The notes: generated from the letters alone by a model not told the origin. A DNA stretch of 14,614 bases from Oscillospiraceae bacterium (GCA_016296045.1 JAEDKB010000024.1:1-14614); one strand, 5' to 3'; positions 1 through 7,906 are shown, numbered from the stretch's first letter. Translations and numbers: made by a program.

Positions 1-396
1 ATAGTCGTTCACGGTAACGATATGAACGCCCTTGCCGGAAAGCGCATTCAGATAGGCCGGCAGAATGGCCACCAGGGTCTTGCCTTCACCGGTTTTCATT
101 TCAGCGATTCTGCCCTGATGCAGAACAATGCCGCCGATGAGCTGCACACGGTAGGGGCGCATTCCCAGCACGCGGTCCGCTGCCTCCCGACAGACGGCAA
201 AAGCCTCCGGCAGAAGGTCATCCAGCGTCTCACCTTCCTGATAGCGGCGCTTGAATTCATCGGTTTTTTCACGGAGCTGCTCATCCGACAGCTTTCCGAT
301 CTGCGGGCCAAGCGCTTCAATCCGATCAACGATCGGCATCAGTTTTTTGACCTCACGTTCCGAATGTGTTCCAAATATTTTCGTGATCAATCCCAT
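1..396 (-). CDS. secA: Protein translocase subunit SecA, N-terminal part (cut by window edge)
   Basis: SecA is the cytoplasmic ATPase motor that drives unfolded preproteins through SecYEG. Only the first 132 residues lie in the window; the reading frame is open to base 1. The translation begins [19 protein letters not shown], the usual SecA amphipathic N-terminus. It continues with the helical segment around [16 protein letters not shown] (37-52), the [12 protein letters not shown] stretch (78-89), the nucleotide-binding loop MKTGEGKT (100-107) and [12 protein letters not shown] (121-132), where it is cut. The Walker A residues Gly-Glu-Gly-Lys-Thr are intact. The ATG at 394-396 is preceded by an AGGAAGGGG ribosome site at good spacing and by an extended -10 promoter. 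The cation exporter gene lies 139 bp upstream on the same strand, but the promoter between them suggests secA has its own transcription start. Confidence 0.96.
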   Translation of the reverse strand, partial: MGLITKIFGTHSEREVKKLMPIVDRIEALGPQIGKLSDEQLREKTDEFKRRYQEGETLDDLLPEAFAVCREAADRVLGMRPYRVQLIGGIVLHQGRIAEMKTGEGKTLVAILPAYLNALSGKGVHIVTVNDY

Positions 397-428
397 CGTA
401 TTGACCCCTTCCTAAGAGTTTCGGGGAG

Positions 429-437
429 ATTATACCA
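429..437 (-). promoter_or_regulatory. Extended -10 promoter of secA
   Basis: On the minus strand this reads TGGTATAAT: a perfect TATAAT (429-434) preceded by TG at the extended -10 position. The region 17 bp further upstream is T-rich with no good -35 hexamer, as is common for extended -10 promoters. It lies about 33 bp upstream of the secA start codon. Confidence 0.6.
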
Positions 438-535
438 CAAATCCCACAATAAAAAAAGGCAAAAACATAATTGCTTACAGAAAATTCAAATTTATCTGCG
501 GGACGATTACTTGCCTGCCTTTTTGAAGTTTTCCT

Positions 536-1711
536 TTAAAGCCTGTTATGTACCGCCTCGTCAAACGTAATGACCGTATAGTACCGTTTGTCCTCAAACT
601 GAACCCGTTCGTCGATCCGTTCTTTCAGTTCCTTCTTTCTGTTCTCCATAGAATACGGAATCACAAGATCAAAAATCAGATTCGTATGTCCGGGACCCCG
701 CACCATACGGAAATCGTGCATGGTCAGCTGCGGATCGATCTGCTTCAGTTCCGCGCTGACAAGCGCACGCATCTGATTCAGTTCCTCATCATCCGTCACA
801 ATGGGATCATAATGAATCACCAGATGCACCCGAAGCTCCCGCAAAGCATCGCGCTCGATATCGTCGATGATATCATGGCAGTCCAGCGGATTTTCTCTGC
901 TGTCCATTTCCGCATGCACCGAAGCAAAGCACTGTCCGGGGCCGTAATCGTGTACCATCAGGTCGTGGATGCCAAGAATCTTTTCGTGCGACATAATCAG
1001 ATCCGAAATGCTCTTCACAAGCTCCGCGTCCGCCTGCTTTCCCAGGAGCGGACTGATGGTTTCCTTCGCAATGCCGCAGCCGGACCAGATGATAAACAGC
1101 GCAACCAGCGTACCGATATAACCATCGATTTGAAGGCCAAAGAAATGTCCCACGAGGCAGCCGAGCAAAACCGCGGAGGTGGAGATCACATCGTTTCGGC
1201 TGTCCATTGCGGTGGCCGTCAAAGTTGCAGAGTCGATTTTCTTCCCCAGCTTATAGCAGAACAACGCCATCCAGAGCTTGACCAGAATGGAGCCGATCAG
1301 GATTGCCAACGTCAGCCACGAAAACAAGACCGTTTCCGGATTTATGATTTTTTCAATGGAGGATTTTCCCAATTCCACGCCGATCACAAGAATCAGCGCC
1401 GCCACCGCCAATCCGGAAAGATACTCCAGTCTGGCGTGTCCGTAGGGATGCTCCTCATCGGCAGGACGTTCCGCCAGCTTAAAGCCCAAAAGCGTCACCA
1501 GCGAAGACGATGCGTCGGAAAGGTTGTTCACCGCGTCCGCGGTAATGGCTACGGAGCCGGAAAGCAGTCCGGCAATCAGTTTTCCGGCAAACAACAGCAA
1601 ATTGCACACAATGCCGACGACGCCGGCAAGCTTACCGTATGCGCCGCGCACTTTCGGATCTTCTGTATTGCGATAATCTTTTACAAACAGGCGCAGCAAA
1701 AGCCCACTCAT
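536..1711 (-). CDS. Cation diffusion facilitator transporter, predicted Mn2+ (MntE-like) exporter
   Basis: CDF proteins are inner-membrane dimers that export divalent metal in exchange for protons. About six hydrophobic segments span residues 25-215 (391-residue form). The four transport-site residues are Asn62 and Asp66 in TM2 (ADAVNNLSD) and Asp170 and Asp174 in TM5 (AMDSRND). In the family, zinc exporters usually carry His-Asp/His-Asp, whereas Asn-Asp/Asp-Asp is associated with manganese export, so I infer Mn2+. A cytosolic ferredoxin-like domain follows (about 215-300). An extra C-terminal stretch of about 85 residues makes it longer than the usual 300-residue CDF; this is common in clostridial members. 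The start is uncertain. ATG at 1711 gives the family-typical MSGLLLRLFVKDY and has AAGGATGG 8 nt upstream; ATG at 1723 would add four residues but has only a weak, crowded ribosome site. It is transcribed divergently from the ABC exporter pair, with no visible yybP-ykoY riboswitch. Confidence 0.9.
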   Translation of the reverse strand: MSGLLLRLFVKDYRNTEDPKVRGAYGKLAGVVGIVCNLLLFAGKLIAGLLSGSVAITADAVNNLSDASSSLVTLLGFKLAERPADEEHPYGHARLEYLSGLAVAALILVIGVELGKSSIEKIINPETVLFSWLTLAILIGSILVKLWMALFCYKLGKKIDSATLTATAMDSRNDVISTSAVLLGCLVGHFFGLQIDGYIGTLVALFIIWSGCGIAKETISPLLGKQADAELVKSISDLIMSHEKILGIHDLMVHDYGPGQCFASVHAEMDSRENPLDCHDIIDDIERDALRELRVHLVIHYDPIVTDDEELNQMRALVSAELKQIDPQLTMHDFRMVRGPGHTNLIFDLVIPYSMENRKKELKERIDERVQFEDKRYYTVITFDEAVHNRL

Positions 1712-1745
1712 GGAATCACCCATCCTTTTTCCAATGTTTCAAAAT

Positions 1746-1774
1746 ATTATACAAGATTTTTTTAAAAAAGTATA
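1746..1774 (-). promoter_or_regulatory. Probable promoter of the CDF exporter gene
   Basis: A perfect TATAAT is read on the minus strand at 1746-1751. At 17 bp spacing the -35 hexamer is TATACT (1769-1774), a weak match. The implied transcription start near 1739 leaves a leader of about 16 nt for the 1723 start or 28 nt for the 1711 start, which favours the latter. Confidence 0.45.
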
Positions 1775-1792
1775 CTGTTTTTCTTACAGGTC

Positions 1793-1821
1793 TTTTCAGA
1801 TTCATTTTTTTGTGCTAGAAT
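1793..1821 (+). promoter_or_regulatory. Promoter of the ABC exporter operon
   Basis: The -35 hexamer TTTTCA (1793-1798, 4/6 to consensus), a 17-bp spacer and the -10 hexamer TAGAAT (1816-1821) are present, with TG at 1812-1813 (TGTGC before the -10), making it extended -10-like. It is back-to-back with the CDF promoter. The predicted start near 1828 leaves a leader of about 150 nt before the first ABC gene. I see no regulator gene or clear operator next to it. Confidence 0.5.
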
Positions 1822-1966
1822 CTGTAACGGTGTCGGAAAATAGGGGGATTTCACACGGCATCTTTTCAACCGAAGCAGATCGTCGTCCGAATTCGCTGGT
1901 CGGCAGACGAATCGAACTGCAAAAGCAACACATCTTGAAATAAACAATGATCTATACACTCTCCGG

Positions 1967-1974
1967 AAAGGAGG
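1967..1974 (+). promoter_or_regulatory. Consensus ribosome binding site of first ABC gene
   Basis: AAAGGAGG, a full Shine-Dalgarno match, sits 6 nt before the ATG at 1981 and fixes that start. Confidence 0.8.
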
Positions 1975-1980
1975 AAACAG

Positions 1981-3714
1981 ATGAAAAAACTATTGATTTA
2001 TATGAAACCGCAGCGCAAGCGAATTGCATTTGCTACGCTGTTTATGGCGATCTCCGTGCTGTGCGATCTGATGCTGCCGACAATCATGAGCAACATCCTT
2101 GATCGCGGCGTCTATCGTTCGGCCGTGGAAAACACTTTTCCGTATATCGCCAAAATGTGCGGTATTATGTTTGCCATCGCATCGGTCAGTCTCGCCTCTG
2201 TCATCATGGGTTATCGGCTGACATCGCGCATCACAACCGCTTTTACACGCGACCTTCGCTCAGCGATTTTCCACAAGGTTCACACCATGACCTTTGAGGA
2301 AATGGGCCGCATCGGAACCGGCGGGCTGATCTCGCGCTCCACGCATGACGCGGGCACGCTTTCCTGGGTCGCCTCCATGCTCAGCGGAAATATCATCATC
2401 ATTCCCATTATGTTCATCGGCAGCGTTGCGCTTTGTTTTTCAAAGAGCGTTTCTTTGTCGCTGATTCTGCTTGCTGCCGTGCCGCTGGTTTTTCTGGTTG
2501 TCATACTGTTGGGCAAAAAAATCACCCACCTGTGGGAGATATCGGATGAATACTGCGACAGGCAGAACGACATTGTCCGCGAACGAATTCGCGGCATCCG
2601 TGTCATCCGTGCGTTTAATTCCGAGCCGCACGAGCATGATCGCATCGCCGACGCAACACACATCATGGCGGAAAATATCATCAAAGCAAACACCACCATG
2701 GCGCTGACCACGCCGATTGCAACCTTTGTTTTAAACGTTGCCGTGCTTCTGATTGTCTGGTTCGGCGGTCAGATGCTTCTCGGTGGCTCCGACCTGACGC
2801 CGGGCGACATTTTCGCAATTATCCAGTATATCGTTCTTGTGCTTAACGCACTGATTTCCGCCTCCTTTGCAATCATTATGTTTCCGCACGCACAGGTTGC
2901 CGCAAGACGTATCTCCGAAGTAATGGATGCTTCCGGCAGCGCAGACGCCATTGCTGAGGAAGATCTTCACTTCACGGGCAAGATCGATTTTGAAGATGTT
3001 TCTTTCCAGTATGAGGGCGCGGATCGTGCGGCGCTCAGTCATATCACCATGCACATCCGTCCCGGTGACAGAATTTCCGTAATCGGCGGCACCGGCTGCG
3101 GTAAAAGCACGCTGGTTTCCCTGCTTTTGGCTTTTCGTCAGCCCACCGGCGGCCAAATTCTCTTTGACGGACGCGATTCGACAACGATATCGCGCAAGAC
3201 CATCCGCCGCAACATTAGCTGCGCTCTGCAAAAATCCATGATCTATTCCGGCACCGTGCGCGAAAACGTGCAGATGGGCCGCATGGATGCTCAGGAGGAT
3301 GACATTCTGGAAGCATTGGATATCGCTCAGTTGACGGATTTCATTTCGGAGCAGCCGGACGGAGCGGATTATGTTCTGGAGCAGTCCGGCGCGAATCTCT
3401 CCGGCGGTCAGAAGCAGCGTCTTGCCATTGCCCGCTGCATCATTAAAAATGCGCCGATCTATGTTTTTGACGACAGCTTTTCTGCGCTGGACTTTTTGAC
3501 AGAGGCACGTTTGCGGACGCGCCTGAATGAACAGTTCGCCGGAAAAACGCAAATTGTCATTACGCAGCGAGTGACCTCCGCCATGAATTCCGATTGCATT
3601 TTCGTTCTCAATGACGGACAGCTTGTCGGAGCCGGAAAGCACGCAGAGCTTTTGGAAAACTGCGAAATATACCGCGAAATTTTCGCCTCCCAGACAGGAG
3701 GTGCACACACATGA
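1981..3714 (+). CDS. ABC exporter half-transporter with degenerate ATP site (heterodimer subunit 1)
   Basis: This is a type IV (multidrug exporter-like) ABC half-transporter of 577 residues, the normal size. A six-helix membrane domain (about 1-320) is followed by an ATPase domain. In the ATPase domain: Walker A GGTGCGKST (369-377), Q-loop Gln417, intact signature LSGGQ (473-477), Walker B YVFDD (494-498) and SALD D-loop (501-504). Two catalytic positions are altered: the Walker B glutamate is Asp498, and the H-switch histidine is Gln529 (VITQRVTS). This is the hallmark of the non-hydrolysing partner in heterodimeric exporters such as TM287/288, BmrCD and LmrCD. Its stop overlaps the start of the next gene by 4 bp (ATGA), implying translational coupling and 1:1 assembly. 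The substrate cannot be read from sequence; drugs, lipids or peptides are all possible. Confidence 0.93.
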   Translation: MKKLLIYMKPQRKRIAFATLFMAISVLCDLMLPTIMSNILDRGVYRSAVENTFPYIAKMCGIMFAIASVSLASVIMGYRLTSRITTAFTRDLRSAIFHKVHTMTFEEMGRIGTGGLISRSTHDAGTLSWVASMLSGNIIIIPIMFIGSVALCFSKSVSLSLILLAAVPLVFLVVILLGKKITHLWEISDEYCDRQNDIVRERIRGIRVIRAFNSEPHEHDRIADATHIMAENIIKANTTMALTTPIATFVLNVAVLLIVWFGGQMLLGGSDLTPGDIFAIIQYIVLVLNALISASFAIIMFPHAQVAARRISEVMDASGSADAIAEEDLHFTGKIDFEDVSFQYEGADRAALSHITMHIRPGDRISVIGGTGCGKSTLVSLLLAFRQPTGGQILFDGRDSTTISRKTIRRNISCALQKSMIYSGTVRENVQMGRMDAQEDDILEALDIAQLTDFISEQPDGADYVLEQSGANLSGGQKQRLAIARCIIKNAPIYVFDDSFSALDFLTEARLRTRLNEQFAGKTQIVITQRVTSAMNSDCIFVLNDGQLVGAGKHAELLENCEIYREIFASQTGGAHT

Positions 3715-5477
3715 AAAAAGAAAAATCGTTTTTCTTTCATTCCACGATCCGACGCATGATCCGAGATACCCGCCCCATTTGGAAATGGCTGCTGCTGTCG
3801 TGCCTGCTTTCTGTCGGCATCATTGCCTGCTCCATTTTAGCGCCGGAGCTTTTGGGTGGTCTGATCGATCGGCTCTATGCTTGGGTGCAGAGTGATCGGT
3901 CGGAGACAATGGCTTCCCTGCTTCTGCCGGGCTTGCTGGCGCTGTTTGCCGTCTATGCGGCGCAGGCCGGAATTACATACGGCAATACTTTCCTGCTCAA
4001 CAACGTTGTCAGCCGTTTCTACACTGCCGGACTTCGCATCCGTATTTCGGACAAGCTGCAGCGTCTTCCCGTTTCCTATATGGACAAAACCCCGACCGGA
4101 GATATCATCGACAAAATGCAGGAGGATGTCTCCAATATGGGTAACAGCATCCATGGCATTATTGAGGTTCTGATTACCGGTTTCCTGCAAATCATCGCAA
4201 TTTCCATATTCATGTTCATGGAAAACTGGGTGTTGGCGCTGGCAGTCATTGCGCTCACGCCGCTGTCTTTGCTGCTTTCCTCGAAGCTGGCATCCCTGAG
4301 CGAAAAAAGCTGGCATTCCGCCTTTGACTATTTCGGAAAAATGTATGCGGCCGTCGAAGAAAGCTACACAAATTTCCCTGCTACCAAGGCATTTAATCTG
4401 GAAGAGCATGTGCAGCAGCATCATGACACGGTCAATCGAGAGCATCAGGATATTGCTTATCGGGGATATTTTTTGCAGGGCATTGTACAGCCGATCATTG
4501 TTTTTACCGATGCGCTCGCCTATATCTGTGTCGCGCTGCTGGGCGGCTGGCTGATCGTCTATCATTCTCTGCCGATCGGAACGGTCGTGACCGTCATCCT
4601 GTTTGCCAAGCAGCTCTCCGCGCCGCTGGAACGGATTGCCAACGGCTTCGGTCAGCTTGAAATGGTCAAGGCCTGCTCCAAGCGCGTTTACGATCTTTTG
4701 GATCTGCCGGATGAAAGCCGTCCGGAAAAAACGTTTCAGGGCAGCGTTGAGGGTAATATTCGCTTTGAAAACGTTGATTTTTCCTATAGCGAGGACAAGC
4801 CGCTGATTGAAAATCTCTGTATTGATGTCAAAAAAGGGCAGAATGTTGCCATCGTCGGGCCGACAGGTGCCGGCAAGACAACGATCGTGAATCTACTCAT
4901 GCGCTTTTATGACCTGAAAGGCGGCAAAGTTTTGATTGATGGGCAGGATATTGCCGAGCTTTCCCGCGATTCCACTCGGGAATTGTTCGGCATGGTTTTG
5001 CAGGACACCTGGCTGTTCAAAGGCACCATTGCCGAAAACGTCGCCTACGGCAAGCCGGACGCAACCAGGGAGGAGATCATAACCGCCTGTGACCGTGCTT
5101 ACTGTGACCATTTTATCCGAACGCTTCCGCAGGGATATGATACCGTAATCAGCGAGGATACCACGACGATTTCCGCCGGTCAGAAGCAGCTTTTGACAAT
5201 TGCGCGTGCGCTGCTGGCAAACCGACCGCTCCTCATTCTGGATGAGGCGACCTCCAACGTCGATACGCGCACGGAAATCCTGATTCAAAAAGCAATGGAC
5301 AAGCTGATGAAGAATCGCACCTGCTTTGTTATCGCCCATCGTCTTTCCACCATCGTCGATTCCGATCTGATCCTCGTTTTGGATCACGGCAGGATCGTTG
5401 AGCAGGGCACACATCGGGAGCTGTTGGCAAAAAAGGGATTCTATTACCAAATCTATTCCAGCCAATATGCAATCTGA
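3711..5477 (+). CDS. ABC exporter half-transporter with canonical Walker B (heterodimer subunit 2)
   Basis: This is the partner half-transporter, 588 residues: membrane domain about 1-330, then an ATPase domain. Walker A is GPTGAGKTT (383-391), Q-loop Gln431, Walker B LLILDE (507-512) with the catalytic Glu512, and the H-switch His543 in IAHRLST. Its ABC signature is ISAGQ (487-491) instead of LSGGQ. A canonical Walker B/His with a degraded signature is exactly complementary to the upstream subunit. The predicted heterodimer therefore has one competent site (this Walker A/B/H plus the partner's LSGGQ) and one degenerate site. The start ATG at 3711 overlaps the previous gene by 4 bp. The upstream AGGAGG near 3698-3703 serves as the ribosome site. 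The membrane domain begins after a basic N-terminal segment (KKEKSFFFHSTIRRMIR). Confidence 0.94.
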   Translation: MKKEKSFFFHSTIRRMIRDTRPIWKWLLLSCLLSVGIIACSILAPELLGGLIDRLYAWVQSDRSETMASLLLPGLLALFAVYAAQAGITYGNTFLLNNVVSRFYTAGLRIRISDKLQRLPVSYMDKTPTGDIIDKMQEDVSNMGNSIHGIIEVLITGFLQIIAISIFMFMENWVLALAVIALTPLSLLLSSKLASLSEKSWHSAFDYFGKMYAAVEESYTNFPATKAFNLEEHVQQHHDTVNREHQDIAYRGYFLQGIVQPIIVFTDALAYICVALLGGWLIVYHSLPIGTVVTVILFAKQLSAPLERIANGFGQLEMVKACSKRVYDLLDLPDESRPEKTFQGSVEGNIRFENVDFSYSEDKPLIENLCIDVKKGQNVAIVGPTGAGKTTIVNLLMRFYDLKGGKVLIDGQDIAELSRDSTRELFGMVLQDTWLFKGTIAENVAYGKPDATREEIITACDRAYCDHFIRTLPQGYDTVISEDTTTISAGQKQLLTIARALLANRPLLILDEATSNVDTRTEILIQKAMDKLMKNRTCFVIAHRLSTIVDSDLILVLDHGRIVEQGTHRELLAKKGFYYQIYSSQYAI

Positions 5478-5478
5478 C

Positions 5479-5517
5479 GCGCCTTCGGCGCTATAAAAAG
5501 GCTTTTAACCTTTTTAT
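5479..5517 (+). terminator. Tandem small hairpins after the ABC operon
   Basis: Immediately after the TGA there is a tight GC hairpin (GCGCC TTC GGCGC, 5479-5491). A second, AU-rich stem follows, ATAAAAAGG (5493-5501) pairing with CCTTTTTAT (5509-5517). The second stem carries its own U run and can act as a weak first terminator ahead of the strong one at 5548. Confidence 0.5.
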
Positions 5518-5547
5518 CAGATTCTAGTATCATACCGGCACACAAAA

Positions 5548-5591
5548 GGAGCTGTCGCAGAATTATCTTTCTGCGGCAGCTCCGTTTTTTT
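5548..5591. terminator. Strong, probably bidirectional Rho-independent terminator
   Basis: A 15-bp stem (5548-5562 with 5569-5583, one G-U pair) with a 6-nt loop is followed on the plus strand by seven T (5585-5591). On the minus strand it is followed by TTTTG. It lies between convergent genes, the ABC operon (plus) and the PfkB kinase (minus), so it can end both transcripts. Confidence 0.85.
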
Positions 5592-5599
5592 GAATTGGA

Positions 5600-6532
5600 T
5601 CAATCTTCTACTTTCACATCCAGCCCGAATTCGCTGGGCAGGAATCGCGGACAGACGTTTTCGGCGGTGCAAATGACGGAGGAGGACAAACGTGTACCGA
5701 TCTGGCAGGACTCCGACAGCGTTTTTCCGTAGGTCAGTCCGATGGATACGCCGGCAAAGAATGCGTCACCGGCACCGGTGGTATCTTTAACAATGACCTT
5801 TTTGCCCGGGCACCAGCCCTTTTCTCCGTCTGCGGAGGCAAAAACAGCACCATCCGCGCCCATTGTAACGATCATTCTGGGAATGTGCGCCAGCATGACC
5901 TTCTCTGCAAGGATTTCCATCATCTCTTCCGGTTTCTTTCCGTCATAATCCTCAGAAAAAAGGATTCCGGCCTCTTGCCGGTTGCAGGCAAAGCAATCGG
6001 TCAATTGCAGGAAGTCACGGCGTTCAACGGCAATGCTCATATTCGTAACCGCTGCGTAGATGGCTTTGTTATACTTTTTTGCAAGCTGGAAAACGCGCTT
6101 GACAACTTCCTTGTCCATGTCGATCTCAATGATAATGCTATCGGCATCGGCAAAGATCTCGTCACCCTTTTCGTCGAGGATATCGGCAATCGGGCGCAGA
6201 TCCGGACGTTTTGAGATTGCGGCAATCACATCTCCGTCATTATCAAAAATCGCGAGCCATGTACCCATGCCGTCGTCTGTACGGCGCATATACTCGGTAT
6301 TGATCTTATGATTCTGAAGCTTTTTCAGAACATCGTCACCGGCAGCGGAATGATCTACCAGACTGATATAGGTCGGACGAAGCTCCACATTTGCAATATC
6401 CTCCACGATATTACGGCTGACACCGCCATGTACTTCCTCCACACGGCCGACATTTCTGCCGCAAGGAATGTAGGTGCTCAGAGGATACCCCTTGATATCA
6501 ACAAAAACTGCGCCGATTACAACAATGCTCAT
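5600..6532 (-). CDS. PfkB-family (ribokinase-like) sugar/nucleoside kinase
   Basis: Ribokinase-fold enzymes phosphorylate a hydroxymethyl group of a sugar or nucleoside with ATP. The 310-residue chain has the N-terminal family motif in GGVSRNIVEDIANV (36-49), the substrate/metal region around NRQEAGIL (184-191), and the C-terminal signature DTTGAGDAFFAG (250-261) with the catalytic base Asp256 in the GAGD anion hole. The GGVxRNIxE pattern resembles pseudouridine kinases (PsuK), but no pseudouridine-phosphate glycosidase gene lies nearby, so the substrate stays open. I chose the ATG at 6532, which begins MSIVVIGAVFVDIKG. It has GGGAGG 8 nt upstream and fits the family start, whereas the in-frame ATG at 6553 has no ribosome site. 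It is a single gene with its own promoter. It lies in a cluster with adenosine deaminase, which makes nucleoside salvage a reasonable but unproven context. Confidence 0.9.
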   Translation of the reverse strand: MSIVVIGAVFVDIKGYPLSTYIPCGRNVGRVEEVHGGVSRNIVEDIANVELRPTYISLVDHSAAGDDVLKKLQNHKINTEYMRRTDDGMGTWLAIFDNDGDVIAAISKRPDLRPIADILDEKGDEIFADADSIIIEIDMDKEVVKRVFQLAKKYNKAIYAAVTNMSIAVERRDFLQLTDCFACNRQEAGILFSEDYDGKKPEEMMEILAEKVMLAHIPRMIVTMGADGAVFASADGEKGWCPGKKVIVKDTTGAGDAFFAGVSIGLTYGKTLSESCQIGTRLSSSVICTAENVCPRFLPSEFGLDVKVED

Positions 6533-6582
6533 CTTCCGTACCTCCCGACTCATTTTTTCTGTACCGGTTTTCCTTTATTCGT

Positions 6583-6611
6583 ATTATAATATACATTTTT
6601 ACAAAAAGCAA
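6583..6611 (-). promoter_or_regulatory. Promoter of the PfkB kinase gene
   Basis: On the minus strand: -35 TTGCTT (6606-6611), 17-bp spacer, perfect TATAAT (6583-6588). The leader to the ATG at 6532 is about 45 nt. Confidence 0.65.
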
Positions 6612-6623
6612 TGTGTTCATACA

Positions 6624-6663
6624 GGAAAATCGGATTTCTCAAAAAGAGAAGTCCGATTTTTCC
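6624..6663 (-). terminator. Hairpin terminator after the AAA_28/CYTH gene
   Basis: An inverted repeat pairs 6624-6640 with 6646-6663 across an A5 loop; there is one bulge. The stem includes an A/T tract, so U residues (ATTTTCC on the minus strand) fall in the descending arm rather than in a long free tail. It sits between the ATPase stop and the kinase promoter. The stem is near symmetrical, so it could also work on the plus strand. Confidence 0.55.
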
Positions 6664-6737
6664 GTATGTTTATCTGCGGCGAACACACCGCAAAGCAAGC
6701 TACAAGCGTTTTGGATACACGCAGCAGCTACAGCATA

Positions 6738-7844
6738 TTAAAGCTTCTGCGATCTTGCAAGCTGTTTATTCTTATAGTCCAGATCACCGGTCACGTCGCG
6801 CAAAACCGTAATTTCAGGCGGAAGCTCCGCTTCATCGCTTCCGGCATAGCGGAACATGATTGCCTTATCGCTGCAGAACGGATAGACATCGATCTCAAAG
6901 CGCTGGCTCTGGTAGGTAAAGCGGTATTTTGTCTTATGAACGGCATGCAGCTCGGGATCGCCCTCCATCAGATACTGGATGTAATCCTTCTGAGAGATGG
7001 GACGCTCGGTATCCCACTTCGCGCCGTCCGGCATCAGGTGCTTTTCGGTGTAGAAATACAGATATTCCTCACCGTTGCGCTGCTGGCGGATACGGCGCTC
7101 CACACCCGGCTTGATTTCCCGCAGATAGGTCTGCATCATATCCAGCGTCAGGGCATTGTACGTTGCAGCAATCTTCTCCATGTCGGGCATGGCGATCAGA
7201 TACTTGTGTTTCTTCGCCATGGGCTCCGGCTCACCGACAGCGCGGTAGATTTCCTGCAAGGCCCGTTTGATTTTCTCTCCGAAATCAACAGAGTTGTCAA
7301 TGATCTTCAGATTCGGGTGCTTGCTCCACGCACGCAGCGTACGGTCATCCATTTCGCGGGCATATTCGAGCGATTCCGTTCTTGCCTCGTTGCCGAGATT
7401 ATACGCGAATTCCGCACCCTTGGCACAGGTGACCAGGTGCAGCACCATGTCATAGTTCGCAAGCACGCGCTCTTCTGTCCTGCCGTCGAACTTTGCAATC
7501 GTTTCAATAAATTCCTCATCGCTGATATATGCCTTGTCATCCATCAGCGCACGGTCATAAATAATCAGAATATTGTCCTCGGGCACAACCTGCGCGGCAT
7601 CCAGCGCAAGCTTTTCCTTATGGATCTGGTCGGCAATAACAAAATCCTGGAACGCAAGCATGGACATACAGTTGCCAAAGGGTTTAATTCCGAAACCGGA
7701 AATCAGCTCCGTTGCCGTTTCGGGAATCGTGATAACGCGCCAGCCATCCTCCTGCTTGAATTCCTTTAGAATCTGACTGGTCAGAGTGGTCTTTCCGGCC
7801 GCCGGACCGCCGGTCAGGACAATCTTCACAATTCTTTTGCTCAT
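6738..7844 (-). CDS. AAA_28 P-loop ATPase fused to a CYTH-like domain (TTD14-type architecture)
   Basis: This is a 368-residue two-domain protein. The N-terminal half (1-205) is a P-loop kinase-like ATPase of the AAA_28 family: Walker A GGPAAGKT (12-19), a conserved PETATELIS stretch (41-49), and Walker B-like IIYDRALMD (94-102). The C-terminal half (about 210-355) looks like a CYTH/triphosphate-tunnel domain: KKHKYLI (211-217), basic VERRIRQQ (248-255) and RFEIDVY (315-321), ending in LRDVTGD (348-354). The metal-binding ExE of true CYTH enzymes is absent from the KKHKYLI strand, so triphosphatase activity is doubtful. From memory, this domain order and several motifs (PETAT, VTGD near the end) match the animal GTP/phosphoinositide-binding protein TTD14. 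The substrate in bacteria is unknown. The ATG at 7844 is chosen over an in-frame GTG at 7853, because the AAAGG at 10 nt suits only the former. It has its own promoter. Confidence 0.85.
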   Translation of the reverse strand: MSKRIVKIVLTGGPAAGKTTLTSQILKEFKQEDGWRVITIPETATELISGFGIKPFGNCMSMLAFQDFVIADQIHKEKLALDAAQVVPEDNILIIYDRALMDDKAYISDEEFIETIAKFDGRTEERVLANYDMVLHLVTCAKGAEFAYNLGNEARTESLEYAREMDDRTLRAWSKHPNLKIIDNSVDFGEKIKRALQEIYRAVGEPEPMAKKHKYLIAMPDMEKIAATYNALTLDMMQTYLREIKPGVERRIRQQRNGEEYLYFYTEKHLMPDGAKWDTERPISQKDYIQYLMEGDPELHAVHKTKYRFTYQSQRFEIDVYPFCSDKAIMFRYAGSDEAELPPEITVLRDVTGDLDYKNKQLARSQKL

Positions 7845-7877
7845 CTGCAACACACCTTTCCGTCCTTCGGACGACTT

Positions 7878-7906
7878 ATTGTAACATGAAGTATCATTTA
7901 TTTCAA
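7878..7906 (-). promoter_or_regulatory. Promoter of the AAA_28/CYTH gene
   Basis: On the minus strand: -35 TTGAAA (7901-7906, 5/6), 17-bp spacer, -10 TACAAT (7878-7883), with TG at the extended -10 position. The transcript should begin near 7871. Its 5' end then falls in a 13-nt palindrome (CGTCC GAA GGACG, 7861-7873) directly in front of the AAAGG ribosome site. Confidence 0.75.

Noticed and set aside
548..1765. 405-codon open plus-strand frame opposite the CDF exporter
   Set aside because: Translation is rich in Arg/His/Gln with no recognisable domain. It is the antisense shadow of a well-supported transporter gene.
1822..1980. Riboswitch or leader peptide in the roughly 150-nt leader of the ABC operon
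   Set aside because: Only a weak stem around 1880-1912 is visible. There is no known riboswitch core, no regulated terminator and no small frame with a good ribosome site.
6474..7769. 431-codon open plus-strand frame opposite the ATPase and the kinase start
   Set aside because: It crosses two promoters and a terminator of the minus-strand genes, has no convincing ribosome site and shows no known motif.
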